Shown: positions 1 to 6,645 of the stretch, piece after piece
Numbering within the stretch: the first letter of the stretch is position 1
How the letters are laid out: every line of letters starts with the position of its first letter
Virus record (IMG/VR): IMGVR_UViG_3300036770_008707
Coordinates: 1-33,837 of that record
Strand: one strand, 5' to 3'
Length of the DNA stretch: 33,837 bases
Origin: a virus
Position numbers and translations under genes: made by a program
Notes under the pieces: model-generated
Seen by the model: the letters and a program-made list of their open reading frames with translations, nothing else
Told to the model about the DNA's origin: nothing
The model's database searches: none

Positions 1-411
1 TCAGAACGGGCAAAGTTCGCGCGCGTGGTGCCGGGCGCGGTTGTGGATGACGTTGCGGAAGTTCTCGAGCTTGTCCTGGGGCAAGTCTTCGAAGCGCTCC
101 GTGTCGTAAAGATCGGCGCAGATCCGGCGGAGGTAGGCCTCGTCGAAGCCGGCGCGGTGCGCGTCTTTGCCTATGGTGTGCAGGGCGTTTTCACGGTCCC
201 GGTCGCGGATGTCCACCTCGTCACGAAGTGCGGCCGTCGCGGCCAGGAAGCGCGAGAAATCGCGGTTGGTGAAATCCTTCATCGAACGCGGGCACCGGCA
301 GTGCGCATGCACTTGATAGCGGCGCTCGTTGTTGCCGCGTTCCCATCCCTGGACCGCGCAGATCGCGGCCCAGGTGCGCCAGTAGAGGATAGCCTGTTTG
401 GGGGTGAGCAT
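1..411 (-). CDS. early-operon hypothetical protein (136 aa)
   Basis: Last visible gene of the leftward early operon; its TGA stop occupies the first three bases of the window. The 136-residue product is charged and soluble, rich in Arg and Asp, with the motif SMKDFTNRDFSRFLAA near residues 43-58 and an Arg/His-rich C terminus. It begins with ATG five bases after the stop of the upstream membrane gene, so it is probably cotranscribed. By position (last of the small genes after MuA and MuB) it could correspond to the gp16-type early proteins of Mu-like phages, but I see no signature that proves this. No membrane segment or signal peptide is evident. Function unknown; the reading frame is confident, the role is not. 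Confidence 0.7.
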   Translation of the reverse strand: MLTPKQAILYWRTWAAICAVQGWERGNNERRYQVHAHCRCPRSMKDFTNRDFSRFLAATAALRDEVDIRDRDRENALHTIGKDAHRAGFDEAYLRRICADLYDTERFEDLPQDKLENFRNVIHNRARHHARELCPF

Positions 412-415
412 GGCT

Positions 416-595
416 TTAGCGCAGCGGCTGCAGGATCGAGCGGGCTTGATGACGGCGGATGCGCTCGCAGAGCGAGTTGCGGTGAAGCCGGCGCTCGTCG
501 GCGCGGCCGAGTTGGTAAAGGCTCCAGCACAGGCCAGCGGCCAGCAGGAACGGCAGCCAGAGCGGGAGTTCGAGGTTGAGGATGGTGTCGATCAT
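416..595 (-). CDS. small single-pass membrane protein (59 aa)
   Basis: The 59-residue product starts MIDTILNLELPLWLPFLLAA. It has one hydrophobic helix at about residues 8-27, followed by an Arg-rich tail of about 30 residues that would be cytoplasmic by the positive-inside rule. It lies ten bases downstream of one early gene and five bases upstream of the next, in the same leftward operon. A longer frame reaching back to base 988 is open, but that extension is antisense-like low-complexity sequence inside the neighbouring gene, so I take the ATG at 595. No family is recognised. Small membrane proteins in phage early regions are often superinfection-exclusion factors, which is only a possibility here. 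Confidence 0.6.
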   Translation of the reverse strand: MIDTILNLELPLWLPFLLAAGLCWSLYQLGRADERRLHRNSLCERIRRHQARSILQPLR

Positions 596-605
596 GGTCG
601 TGGTT

Positions 606-1046
606 TCAGTGGTTGTTTTCTTTGGTCTCGAAGGAGACGGACGGGGAGCTGCTGGTTTCGCACGCGCGGATGAGTTTGCGGGCGTCTTTGCCGAGAAGGG
701 CTTCGGCCTCCTGGCGGAAGTTGGCTGCCGGCTTGTAGGCGGGCACCTGGTCGAAGAGCAGGGAGAAGAAGCGCCCGGCCAGTTTGCGCACCTTCTCGAT
801 GGCGGAACCTTCCCCGGCGATGCTCGCTTTGAGCTTCGGCGCAGGGAACGTGACGCGGGCGATGCAGCCGTCGGCGCCTTCGGCGATCCAGGAGCGGCCG
901 CCGCCGGCGGTGGCGGTGTCGGCGCGCGGGCCGGCTGCGGTGATGAGGTCGGCCTTGAGCGCTTTGAGGCGTTCGGTTTTTTCTTCAATTTCGCGTCCGA
1001 GGGACACGGCTTCGGTGACGAGGTTGCGGAGTTTGGTGGTGGTCAT
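606..1046 (-). CDS. early-operon protein, coiled-coil N terminus (146 aa)
   Basis: The product of about 146 residues has an N-terminal heptad-rich segment (about 1-35, with EIEEKTERLKALKADL). It is followed by a Gly/Ala linker and a C-terminal region containing IARVTFPAPKLKASI and FFSLLFDQVPAYKP. The upstream gene ends TGA, two bases, ATG, the same spacing seen at three other junctions of this operon, which favours the ATG at 1046. A GTG at 1052 would instead give a four-base overlap. Position just after MuB is where Mu-type phages may carry nucleic-acid-protecting proteins such as Gam, but the sequence lacks a recognisable Gam pattern and I do not assign it. Function unknown. Confidence 0.7.
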   Translation of the reverse strand: MTTTKLRNLVTEAVSLGREIEEKTERLKALKADLITAAGPRADTATAGGGRSWIAEGADGCIARVTFPAPKLKASIAGEGSAIEKVRKLAGRFFSLLFDQVPAYKPAANFRQEAEALLGKDARKLIRACETSSSPSVSFETKENNH

Positions 1047-1048
1047 AA

Positions 1049-1306
1049 TCACTTGAGGTGCGTGGGTTGTTTGAGTTGTTTGGCTTGGAGGAAGCGGAGG
1101 ACCTCCGCTTGATGCGGTGAGAGGCTCAGGCGCTGGGCGCTGCCGGCGATGGCGCGGGCGGCATCCCCGAGCAGCGCGGCGAGATCGAGGCGCTTCTGCT
1201 GCTCGATCACGAGGTGCTCGTCTTTGATGATGGCCGAGATGAGGCTGAGCGTGTGCCAGGCGATCATCGCGTGCGGTTCGGCGGTGACTTCGGTTGCGGC
1301 GGTCAT
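1049..1306 (-). CDS. small early protein following MuB (85 aa)
   Basis: The start codon overlaps the MuB stop in an ATGA arrangement and is preceded by a G-rich Shine-Dalgarno-like stretch (GGGGGG), so translation is probably coupled to MuB. The 85-residue product appears all-helical. Its C-terminal part (LSLSPHQAEVLRFLQAK, about residues 61-77) resembles a helix-turn-helix half but is too short to call. The open frame extends upstream to 1363 inside MuB, but the overlap and ribosome-binding site decide for 1306. No known family recognised. The position suggests an accessory role in early replication or transposition, which is inference. Confidence 0.7.
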   Translation of the reverse strand: MTAATEVTAEPHAMIAWHTLSLISAIIKDEHLVIEQQKRLDLAALLGDAARAIAGSAQRLSLSPHQAEVLRFLQAKQLKQPTHLK

Positions 1307-2373
1307 GCTGCCCCCCTTTCGAGCTTGGCGAGGATGTCGTGGGCTTTGACGAAGTGGCTCCACTTCACGGAAGCGCGCTCCTTGCTGGCGAGGCGCGTGG
1401 CGGCCTGCAGGAGCTTGCCGAACTTGCGGAGGCTGCGGGCTTCCATGAGTTCGTCGACGACCTGGGCGGCGGCGCCGGTGGGCTCGTCATTGAGTCCGTA
1501 GCCGGAGGCGATGAGGAGGACGTCGGCGCGGGGAAGCCTGGTCGGCAGTTGCACTTTGAGAACGCCGCGATCGGTGAATTGCTCGAGCAGCTCAGCGTGC
1601 TGGCCGAGCTGGATCTCCTTTTTGAGTTGCGTGGTGCCGCACAGAACCATGCCGCACTTGGTGCGGTCGTGGATCTCGCGGATGACCTCGAGGCACTTGA
1701 TGGCGCTGCCTTTTTGGTAGGACAGAAACACCTGATGCAGCTCGTCTATGATGACGAGGTTCGTGTGATCGATGGCCTGCAGGACGCGCTCGCGGAGGTT
1801 GTCGAAGCAGGAGTTCGGCGAGAGGTAGCAGGCCTTGGCGATCTCCTTCATCATGAGCTGCACGCCGGCCGAGGCGGGCATGCGGATGAGTTTGGTCTGG
1901 CCGTGGTTGTGCGTTTCGCGCCGGCGCTCGAAGGCGAGCGTCTTGCCCAGGCCACGGTTGCCGAAGATGAAGGCGATCGATTGACTGATCAGCGCCCATT
2001 CGCAGGTGCGGTCGATCTTGCGAGCGATCGAGGTCAGGGCGAAGGGAGCGTCGCCCATGGTGCCCCGTTCCTCGGCGAGGCGGCGGAAGCGGGTGACGCG
2101 TTCGATGACGTTGTCGAGTTTCGCCTGGTATTTGCCGGTGAAGGCCCGGTAGAGCGTTGTGGCGGAGATCTTGGTCTCCTCGGCCAGGCGCGTGAGGTTC
2201 CACCCATTTTCCCGCGAGAAGGCGTAGAGCCAGCGGAGCGAATCGCGCTGGTCCTCCGGCAGTTCTCGCGTCGCGGCGACGACGAGGTCGCCGGTGAGTG
2301 ATTTCATGTTGAGCCCGTCGGCTGGGACGAGCTGGGTTTCTGCTGACTGCGTGGTGGTGTCGGGGTTGTGCAT
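1303..2373 (-). CDS. MuB-like AAA ATPase, transposition target-capture protein
   Basis: The 356-residue protein has an N-terminal helix-turn-helix (about residues 50-82, NGWNLTRLAEETKISATTLY) and a P-loop ATPase domain. The Walker A motif is GNRGLGKT at residues 138-145, and the Walker B motif is LVIIDELHQVF about 80 residues later. This architecture (HTH then AAA+) is that of phage Mu B, which binds target DNA, delivers it to the transposase and stimulates strand transfer. The gene starts 14 bases after the transposase stop in the same leftward operon, matching the A-B order of transposable phages. The frame is open back to 2661 inside the transposase gene; I choose the ATG at 2373 because the upstream extension is low-complexity antisense-like sequence. 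Confident in family, less in exact start. Confidence 0.9.
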   Translation of the reverse strand: MHNPDTTTQSAETQLVPADGLNMKSLTGDLVVAATRELPEDQRDSLRWLYAFSRENGWNLTRLAEETKISATTLYRAFTGKYQAKLDNVIERVTRFRRLAEERGTMGDAPFALTSIARKIDRTCEWALISQSIAFIFGNRGLGKTLAFERRRETHNHGQTKLIRMPASAGVQLMMKEIAKACYLSPNSCFDNLRERVLQAIDHTNLVIIDELHQVFLSYQKGSAIKCLEVIREIHDRTKCGMVLCGTTQLKKEIQLGQHAELLEQFTDRGVLKVQLPTRLPRADVLLIASGYGLNDEPTGAAAQVVDELMEARSLRKFGKLLQAATRLASKERASVKWSHFVKAHDILAKLERGAA

Positions 2374-2386
2374 AAAAGGGGTTGGC

Positions 2387-4207
2387 TCAGAGGAGCTGGT
2401 CGAGGTCGTCAAAGTTTTCCGGCGCGGCCTCGGGCGCGACGCCGGCGGGCAAAAGGTCCTCGAGCTGCCCCCGCTCGTCGCGCAGGCGGGCGCGGGTGGC
2501 GTCGCTATGCTGGGGCTCGGGATCAGAAAGCACTCTTGCGTTGTGGCGCATGTCTGCGGCCATCTGCCGGGCTTGCTGCGCGTGGCGGGCGCTGAAGGGC
2601 GCAAGGCGTTTGGATTCAATGTGAGCGGCCTGGCCGGAGGCGCGCTGCAGGGCGGGAACATCGGACCTGCAAATACTGTTCACACGCGGGCAGGAGGCGA
2701 CGAAACGGCGTTTCGCGTCGAAGACCCACAGGGCATCCGGTGCGTAGGGATTTATAACGGCAAAAAACTTTTCGCGGTCGGGCAGCATGTGGGCATCGAA
2801 CCGGATGACGTCGCCGGAGATTTCCCCGTTGGTGAGTTCCAGCATTCCCGAGCGAGTGGTGAGTTCGACGCCGTTGTCGCGCGCGAGGATGCCTGCGACG
2901 GCCTCGGGGCGAAGACGCGTGAGGCGGCGCCGGTCGGCGTTCCAGACTTCGCCAGGAGAAAGCCGTCGCATTCTTCCGGTGCGAACGTCAGGAATGTAGT
3001 GGTCGTCCCACCCTTCTAACGCGTGATCGGTGCGGGCATTGATGCGCGTGTAGATTTCGTCGGCGATGGCGCGGAACTGCTGAATGGTCAGCAGCGGCCA
3101 GCGCAGCATTTCCGCGCGCTCCGGGGCGAGTTGAGCAACGGCCTTCATGAGCGCATCGTTGCGCTTGAGCAGGCCATGGAGCTGCTCGGGGCGGTGGTCG
3201 CGGTCCATGCCGGTTTGTCCCGGCAGTGCGCCCATTTCGTTGTGGATAAGGTTGCCGAGGGATTCGAGCGCGGCTTTGAAGCGGAAGTTGCCCTTGCTGC
3301 GGCCAGCGTATTGGTGCGCGGCGGCGGCGGCGCCTTCCATGCCCGAGCGGGCTACGGTGATGAGGCCATTGGTTTCGTCGTGCAGCATGGCCTCGAGGTC
3401 TGCGCGGATGGCAGCGGTGCCATGCTCGACGACGAGCACGGTGCCGCGCTCCGAGTAGCCGTGATTCCACAGGACCGAGGCCAAGAGGAAGCGCATGTCG
3501 GCTTCTTTGAGACCCTCCATGCGACCGTCGCGCTCCATGCGCACCGTCATTCCCCAGGCGAACTTGCAGGCGCTGAAAAGATCGATGGCGTGAAACTCGA
3601 GCGGGCGTCCGGTTTTGCGTTGGTCGAGGACGTTGACAAAGTTGTCGTGCCAGATGTCATCGAAAAGATAATGGCTGCCGACGTAGAGACCGGCGCGCGT
3701 CGTATAGACGAGCCGGCGTTCGCAAGCGGCGGCGCTGCGACCGATGCGCGCAGCCTTCAACTCGAAGCGAGATGACGCGTGGCGTGCAAGGTTGCGCGGA
3801 CTCCAGCCTTTCGGGAATCCGGTGGCAGGGTCGATGGGTGTGGTTGTGCTGATGCGGCCGTGCTGCCAATCGCGGCGCATGGCGCGGATGCCAGGGCGGT
3901 TCTTGCGCTGGTTGCTCTCGATGTAGCGGCGGAGGGTTTCGGCGTCGCTTTGGCTGAGAACGATGCGATCGCTTTCGGTCACGGCGATGCGACGGTCGAT
4001 GAGCGCGGCGGCTCCGGTGGATTTGAGCGCGTAATACTTGCGCTTCACCGTGCCCAAGGGGTGGCCGGTGCGCGCGGAGATGTCGCGCAGGGTCTTGACC
4101 ACGCCGGTTTTCGCTTCAAGCGCCGGCGCGAGGATGGTCTGCCAATGCTGCAGGCCTGCGCGCGCGTCCTTGGGTAGCGTGGCCCATGTGCCGAGATCGA
4201 CGCTCAT
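2387..4207 (-). CDS. MuA-type DDE transposase
   Basis: The 606-residue product would cut and join phage ends during integration and replicative transposition. The N-terminal part has a winged-helix/HTH character (residues about 35-65). The RNase-H-like core follows, with FHAIDLFSA (D209) as first acidic residue, VVEHGTA (E261) where a second Asp is normally found, and KAALES (E315) as the third. A C-terminal beta-rich domain, then a charged tail, resemble the MuA layout. The spacing of 52 and 54 residues is compatible with a DDE core. The start overlaps the upstream stop (ATGA) with GGGAGG six to seven bases ahead. MuB follows directly. The Asp-to-Glu change at residue 261 is unusual and noted separately. 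Confidence 0.9.
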   Translation of the reverse strand: MSVDLGTWATLPKDARAGLQHWQTILAPALEAKTGVVKTLRDISARTGHPLGTVKRKYYALKSTGAAALIDRRIAVTESDRIVLSQSDAETLRRYIESNQRKNRPGIRAMRRDWQHGRISTTTPIDPATGFPKGWSPRNLARHASSRFELKAARIGRSAAACERRLVYTTRAGLYVGSHYLFDDIWHDNFVNVLDQRKTGRPLEFHAIDLFSACKFAWGMTVRMERDGRMEGLKEADMRFLLASVLWNHGYSERGTVLVVEHGTAAIRADLEAMLHDETNGLITVARSGMEGAAAAAHQYAGRSKGNFRFKAALESLGNLIHNEMGALPGQTGMDRDHRPEQLHGLLKRNDALMKAVAQLAPERAEMLRWPLLTIQQFRAIADEIYTRINARTDHALEGWDDHYIPDVRTGRMRRLSPGEVWNADRRRLTRLRPEAVAGILARDNGVELTTRSGMLELTNGEISGDVIRFDAHMLPDREKFFAVINPYAPDALWVFDAKRRFVASCPRVNSICRSDVPALQRASGQAAHIESKRLAPFSARHAQQARQMAADMRHNARVLSDPEPQHSDATRARLRDERGQLEDLLPAGVAPEAAPENFDDLDQLL

Positions 4208-4935
4208 TTGCAGACCTCCCTGATTTTGCGGCCGTAGTCGATGAGAGCGCCGCGCAGGTCCTCCTGCTCTTGGCGCGAGAGCAACGCGACCCCGATCGAT
4301 GGATCATCAAGCAGCCCGGCCAGCGCGGTGCAGACAGAGTGGAAGTTGTCGCGGGCGGTGATGCGGGCGATCTCAAGGCGTTCGTCGAGATCTTTGCGCT
4401 TGTGGTTGATGCGCTCGCCGGTGGCGGGGTCGATCTTGCGCGTGTCCCCGCCAAGGGTGAAATCGCGCGGCGCTTTGAAGCGATCGAGCCAGGAGCGCTG
4501 GCTGGTGCCGGCGACGTAGTCGAAAAGCTCGAGCTGCTTGGCCTGCGCGGCCTCGGAGAGTTTGTCGGGCTCGGATAGAACCAAAGCCGGAAGGTCGTAA
4601 GTCTTGGCGACCCTCGCGCCGACGATGGCCTCGTATTCGGCAGCGATGGCCTTGGTCACACCAAGGAAGCGGAACGCCGTTGCGTGGGCGATTTCGGGCG
4701 CGTTGTCGCGAAGATATTCGCGCAGGCCTCCCTTGTTTCCGCGTCCTCCGGAGGAAACTGGTCCACGTTGGACCAGTTTCGCTTCCACCTGCATGAGCAT
4801 GGCGCCGAAGATGAGGACTTCGCGCATGCCTGAGACGGCGCGGCGGTATTGGGCGGTGAGGGCAGCGCCGGCGGCTTGATCTTCAAGCGCGGACAATTCG
4901 CCGGCGGTGATGAGGTGGGTGTTGTGGTTTTTCAT
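4204..4935 (-). CDS. early-operon protein upstream of transposase (243 aa)
   Basis: The soluble 243-residue protein is mostly helical and highly charged, with a basic Gly-rich patch near residues 58-70 (SSGGRGNKGGLREYL), as in some DNA-associating phage proteins. It then contains repeated long helices and ends in REVCK. It starts two bases after the upstream stop (TGA-CC-ATG) and its own stop overlaps the transposase start (ATGA), so it is an obligate member of the early operon. The frame is open up to 5157, but the extension is Pro/Ser/Arg-rich and crosses two other genes, so the ATG at 4935 is preferred. I do not recognise the family. Its position between regulators and transposase suggests a replication or regulatory accessory. 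Confidence 0.75.
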   Translation of the reverse strand: MKNHNTHLITAGELSALEDQAAGAALTAQYRRAVSGMREVLIFGAMLMQVEAKLVQRGPVSSGGRGNKGGLREYLRDNAPEIAHATAFRFLGVTKAIAAEYEAIVGARVAKTYDLPALVLSEPDKLSEAAQAKQLELFDYVAGTSQRSWLDRFKAPRDFTLGGDTRKIDPATGERINHKRKDLDERLEIARITARDNFHSVCTALAGLLDDPSIGVALLSRQEQEDLRGALIDYGRKIREVCK

Positions 4936-4937
4936 GG

Positions 4938-5435
4938 TCAAAGGGCTTCGGACTGGTTGGAATCGGGGTATGTGGAGCGCTGCCCGCGAACTTCTTGAGC
5001 AAGGCTTGAGGGATGTTTCGGGGCGCGGTTCCCTGGCTGATTCGGGACTGGAAGGCGGGATGGACTGGATGCGCGGGATCGAAGCGCTACACCCCATGCA
5101 AACGCTCGCAACGCGAGGGATTGAAGAATGGCTGAACACAGGAGTCTGGCCCGCCATGCCACCGGCCGCGCTGAGGCTGGCCGAGTTCCAGATGTATTTT
5201 GCTCTGGATGTGTGCCGGAACCTTGAGGCGGCGCCTTGGGCGTCCGCAGAAGGTCTGGAGCGGCGTAGCTGTATCGAGTGGCTCCTGTCGTTATGGCATA
5301 GTGCAGCGCTTCCTTCATTTGATCATACCGTGGGGGATCTTCTGGAAAACGCTCGCGAAGCGACTCCAGAAGAGAGGTGAGGAAGCGGGGGTTGACCTCC
5401 GCAGGGAGGTGGGTGGCTAGTTGTAGTGTTGTCAT
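4938..5435 (-). CDS. early-operon hypothetical protein, low-complexity C terminus (165 aa)
   Basis: The ATG overlaps the upstream stop (ATGA) and the stop lies two bases before the next gene, so operon geometry strongly supports this frame. The first 60 or so residues (for example NPRFLTSLLESLRERFPEDP) look like a natural folded protein. From about residue 66 on the sequence becomes Pro/Ser/Arg/Ala-rich and looks like non-selected sequence. A coding-like frame runs antisense over the same stretch (4970-5380, plus strand). One reading is that the true protein once ended earlier and the frame has drifted. No family recognised. Whether the full length is made is doubtful. Confidence 0.55.
   Translation of the reverse strand: MTTLQLATHLPAEVNPRFLTSLLESLRERFPEDPPRYDQMKEALHYAITTGATRYSYAAPDLLRTPKAPPQGSGTHPEQNTSGTRPASARPVAWRARLLCSAILQSLALRAFAWGVALRSRASSPSRLPVPNQPGNRAPKHPSSLAQEVRGQRSTYPDSNQSEAL
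4970..5380 (+). other. coding-like antisense open frame (136 aa)
   Basis: On the plus strand, opposite the leftward early operon, an ATG at 4970 opens a frame of 136 codons. Its translation has natural composition (for example GIEEWLNTGVWPAMPPAALR and SCIEWLLSLWHSAALPSF). It ends REATPEER at 5380. It overlaps the low-complexity C terminus of the minus-strand gene almost exactly. No ribosome-binding site or promoter is obvious and its orientation opposes its neighbours. It could be a genuine inserted gene or a shadow of GC-rich codon usage. I list it because its composition is better than that of the minus-strand frame it covers. Confidence 0.3.
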
Positions 5436-5881
5436 AGAATTTCGCGGGACTCGAGGAACTCGACGACGGCCTCGCGGTAGATGCGGTGGCGCGTGTCGTG
5501 CTGGTCGCGGGGGCCGGCCAGGTTGAGATTGCTGACGTGCTGCTCGGTGCAGCCGAGCCAGTCGGAAAGTTCGCGGCGGAGAATCGTCGGCCGGTGGTGT
5601 GGGATGATGGACTCGGCCGGGATCGAGTGGATCGGATGCTTTGGGGCGATGATGCGGTGCTCGACCGTGTAGCGGTAGATGCGCACTTCGCGGCGGGTGT
5701 CGGCAGCGCGGGCGATGTTGACGGCGCGAAGCGCTCCCTCGTCAACGAGGTTGAGGACGTGATCCTCGCAGCAGTCGTCGAGGAGGAAGGCCGCCTCGGC
5801 TTTCGTGATCCACGGACGGAAAAGCGCGAGGAGGAAGTCGAGCTGCGTGGAGCGACGGAAGTCGGCGGCAAGTGCGCTCAT
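5432..5881 (-). CDS. protein with two predicted helix-turn-helix segments (149 aa)
   Basis: The 149-residue protein seems to contain two DNA-binding-like segments. The first, about residues 25-55, is WITKAEAAFLLDDCCEDHVL followed by a wing-like DEGALRAVNI, in the style of excisionase-type HTH. The second, about residues 97-140, is TILRRELSDWLGCTEQHVSN followed by IYREAVVEFL. It begins two bases after the stop of the double-XRE regulator and overlaps the next gene by ATGA, so it is cotranscribed with the regulators at the head of the early operon. A Ner-like or transposition-control role is plausible by position. No family is recognised with certainty. Confidence 0.75.
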   Translation of the reverse strand: MSALAADFRRSTQLDFLLALFRPWITKAEAAFLLDDCCEDHVLNLVDEGALRAVNIARAADTRREVRIYRYTVEHRIIAPKHPIHSIPAESIIPHHRPTILRRELSDWLGCTEQHVSNLNLAGPRDQHDTRHRIYREAVVEFLESREIL

Positions 5882-5883
5882 GG

Positions 5884-6387
5884 TCAGGCTGCGGTGAAAA
5901 TGCGGCGGAGTTCGTCACGGACGATGTCACGGACGATGTTGCGCAGGAGCGCGTCAAAGGTGTGTTCGGAGGCGATGCCCGCTGCCTTTTCAGCCTCCGC
6001 AAGGCGCAAGGCTGTTCTCGGAGAGACATGCCTCGTTCCCGCCCGCGCCAAAAAAATGGTGTTCGACGAAATGCCGATCCTGGCAGCCAGGTCTCGCACT
6101 GTTACACCGAGGGAGTTGCACAAGATGTCCGTGCGCGTGGTGAATTCCTCAGCCGAGATAACGGTGGGATGACCGGTGTTGACGTTGACGTGGAGGCCGA
6201 CGGCTTTAGCTAGGCGCGTGATTTCGGCGACTTTCGGGGTGCGTCCCCGAAGGTATTTGCTGATGGCGGATTGACTGACTCCAGCTTGCTGCGCGATCTC
6301 GGCCTGCGTGCTGCCAGATTCAATGGCTGCACGGATGCGGGTTGATATCGTCTGCCGCAGCACGTCCGCGTCTTTGTGTGTGCTCAT
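5884..6387 (-). CDS. double-XRE helix-turn-helix regulator
   Basis: The 167-residue protein contains two HTH_3/XRE-like domains in tandem. The first spans about residues 24-66, with GSTQAEIAQQAGVSQSAISK as the core. The second spans about 92-138, with GVTVRDLAARIGISSNTIFL. The first is a textbook Cro/C1-type helix-turn-helix; the second is more degenerate. A C-terminal helix (ALLRNIVRDIVRDEL) might mediate oligomerisation. It is the second gene of the leftward early operon, starting from an ATG two bases upstream of which is the following TGA-CC-ATG junction type. It is a good candidate for a repressor or Ner-like controller of the transposition genes that follow it. Which promoter it binds cannot be told. 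Confidence 0.85.
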   Translation of the reverse strand: MSTHKDADVLRQTISTRIRAAIESGSTQAEIAQQAGVSQSAISKYLRGRTPKVAEITRLAKAVGLHVNVNTGHPTVISAEEFTTRTDILCNSLGVTVRDLAARIGISSNTIFLARAGTRHVSPRTALRLAEAEKAAGIASEHTFDALLRNIVRDIVRDELRRIFTAA

Positions 6388-6389
6388 GG

Positions 6390-6581
6390 TCAGTTGGCTT
6401 GCACGCGAAGCTTTTTCGAGGGGAGGCAGCGCTCTAACTCATTGCGAAGGGCTGCTCGGATAAACTTTGACCGGTCGGAATCCCTGCGTCTGACGGCCTC
6501 ATCCAAGAAGGGCAGGATGTCGTTGGGAACCCATGCTCCGACGAAGGTTGCTTTAGTTGTTTGAACTGAGCCTCGTTTCAT
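6390..6581 (-). CDS. ribbon-helix-helix regulator, leftward arm of the switch (63 aa)
   Basis: First gene of the leftward early operon. The 63 residues contain a ribbon-helix-helix pattern: a short beta strand (ATFVGAWVP, about 11-19), helix DILPFLDEAVRR, and helix SKFIRAALRNELERC. It aligns with the product of the divergent gene at 6646 (RGSVQ/RGSNQ, VGAWV/IGTWV, FIRAALRNELER/FFRNALYAEMER), so the two are paralogues facing each other across one operator. RHH proteins of this size bind palindromic operators as dimers of dimers, as Arc and Mnt of phage P22 do. No Shine-Dalgarno sequence precedes the ATG; the predicted transcript starts only a few bases upstream of it. A role as one half of a lysis-lysogeny switch is inferred. 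Confidence 0.8.
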   Translation of the reverse strand: MKRGSVQTTKATFVGAWVPNDILPFLDEAVRRRDSDRSKFIRAALRNELERCLPSKKLRVQAN

Positions 6582-6645
6582 CTTTAAACGACTTTAACTG
6601 AGTTAAAGTCGTTGGCAAGGGAAAAAATTGGCTTAAAGTCAAATT
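6582..6645. promoter_or_regulatory. symmetric divergent promoter/operator of the RHH switch
   Basis: This 64-base gap separates the two divergent RHH genes. A perfect inverted repeat with 12-base arms (AACGACTTTAAC, three-base spacer TGA) spans 6587-6613. The half-site TTAAAGTC occurs three times: inverted at 6590-6597, then direct at 6603-6610 and 6633-6640, the last two exactly 30 bases apart. Rightward promoter-like boxes are TTGGCA (6612-6617), 16 bases, TAAAGT (6634-6639). Leftward they are TTGCCA (6618-6613), 16 bases, TAAAGT (6596-6591). The -35 boxes overlap and each -10 box lies in a half-site, so a bound repressor would block both. Transcripts would start at or just before the start codons. 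Confidence 0.75.

Noticed and set aside
416-988. A 190-codon minus-strand open frame with a long Pro/Ala/Arg/Ser-rich N-terminal part
   Set aside because: It is an out-of-frame reading of the neighbouring early gene; only the last 59 codons (from 595) look like a real membrane protein.
1294-2301. A 335-codon plus-strand open frame antisense to MuB
   Set aside because: It mirrors the MuB gene in a GC-rich context, its translation is Gly/Ala/Asp/Val-rich without motifs, and the P-loop protein on the other strand is unambiguous.
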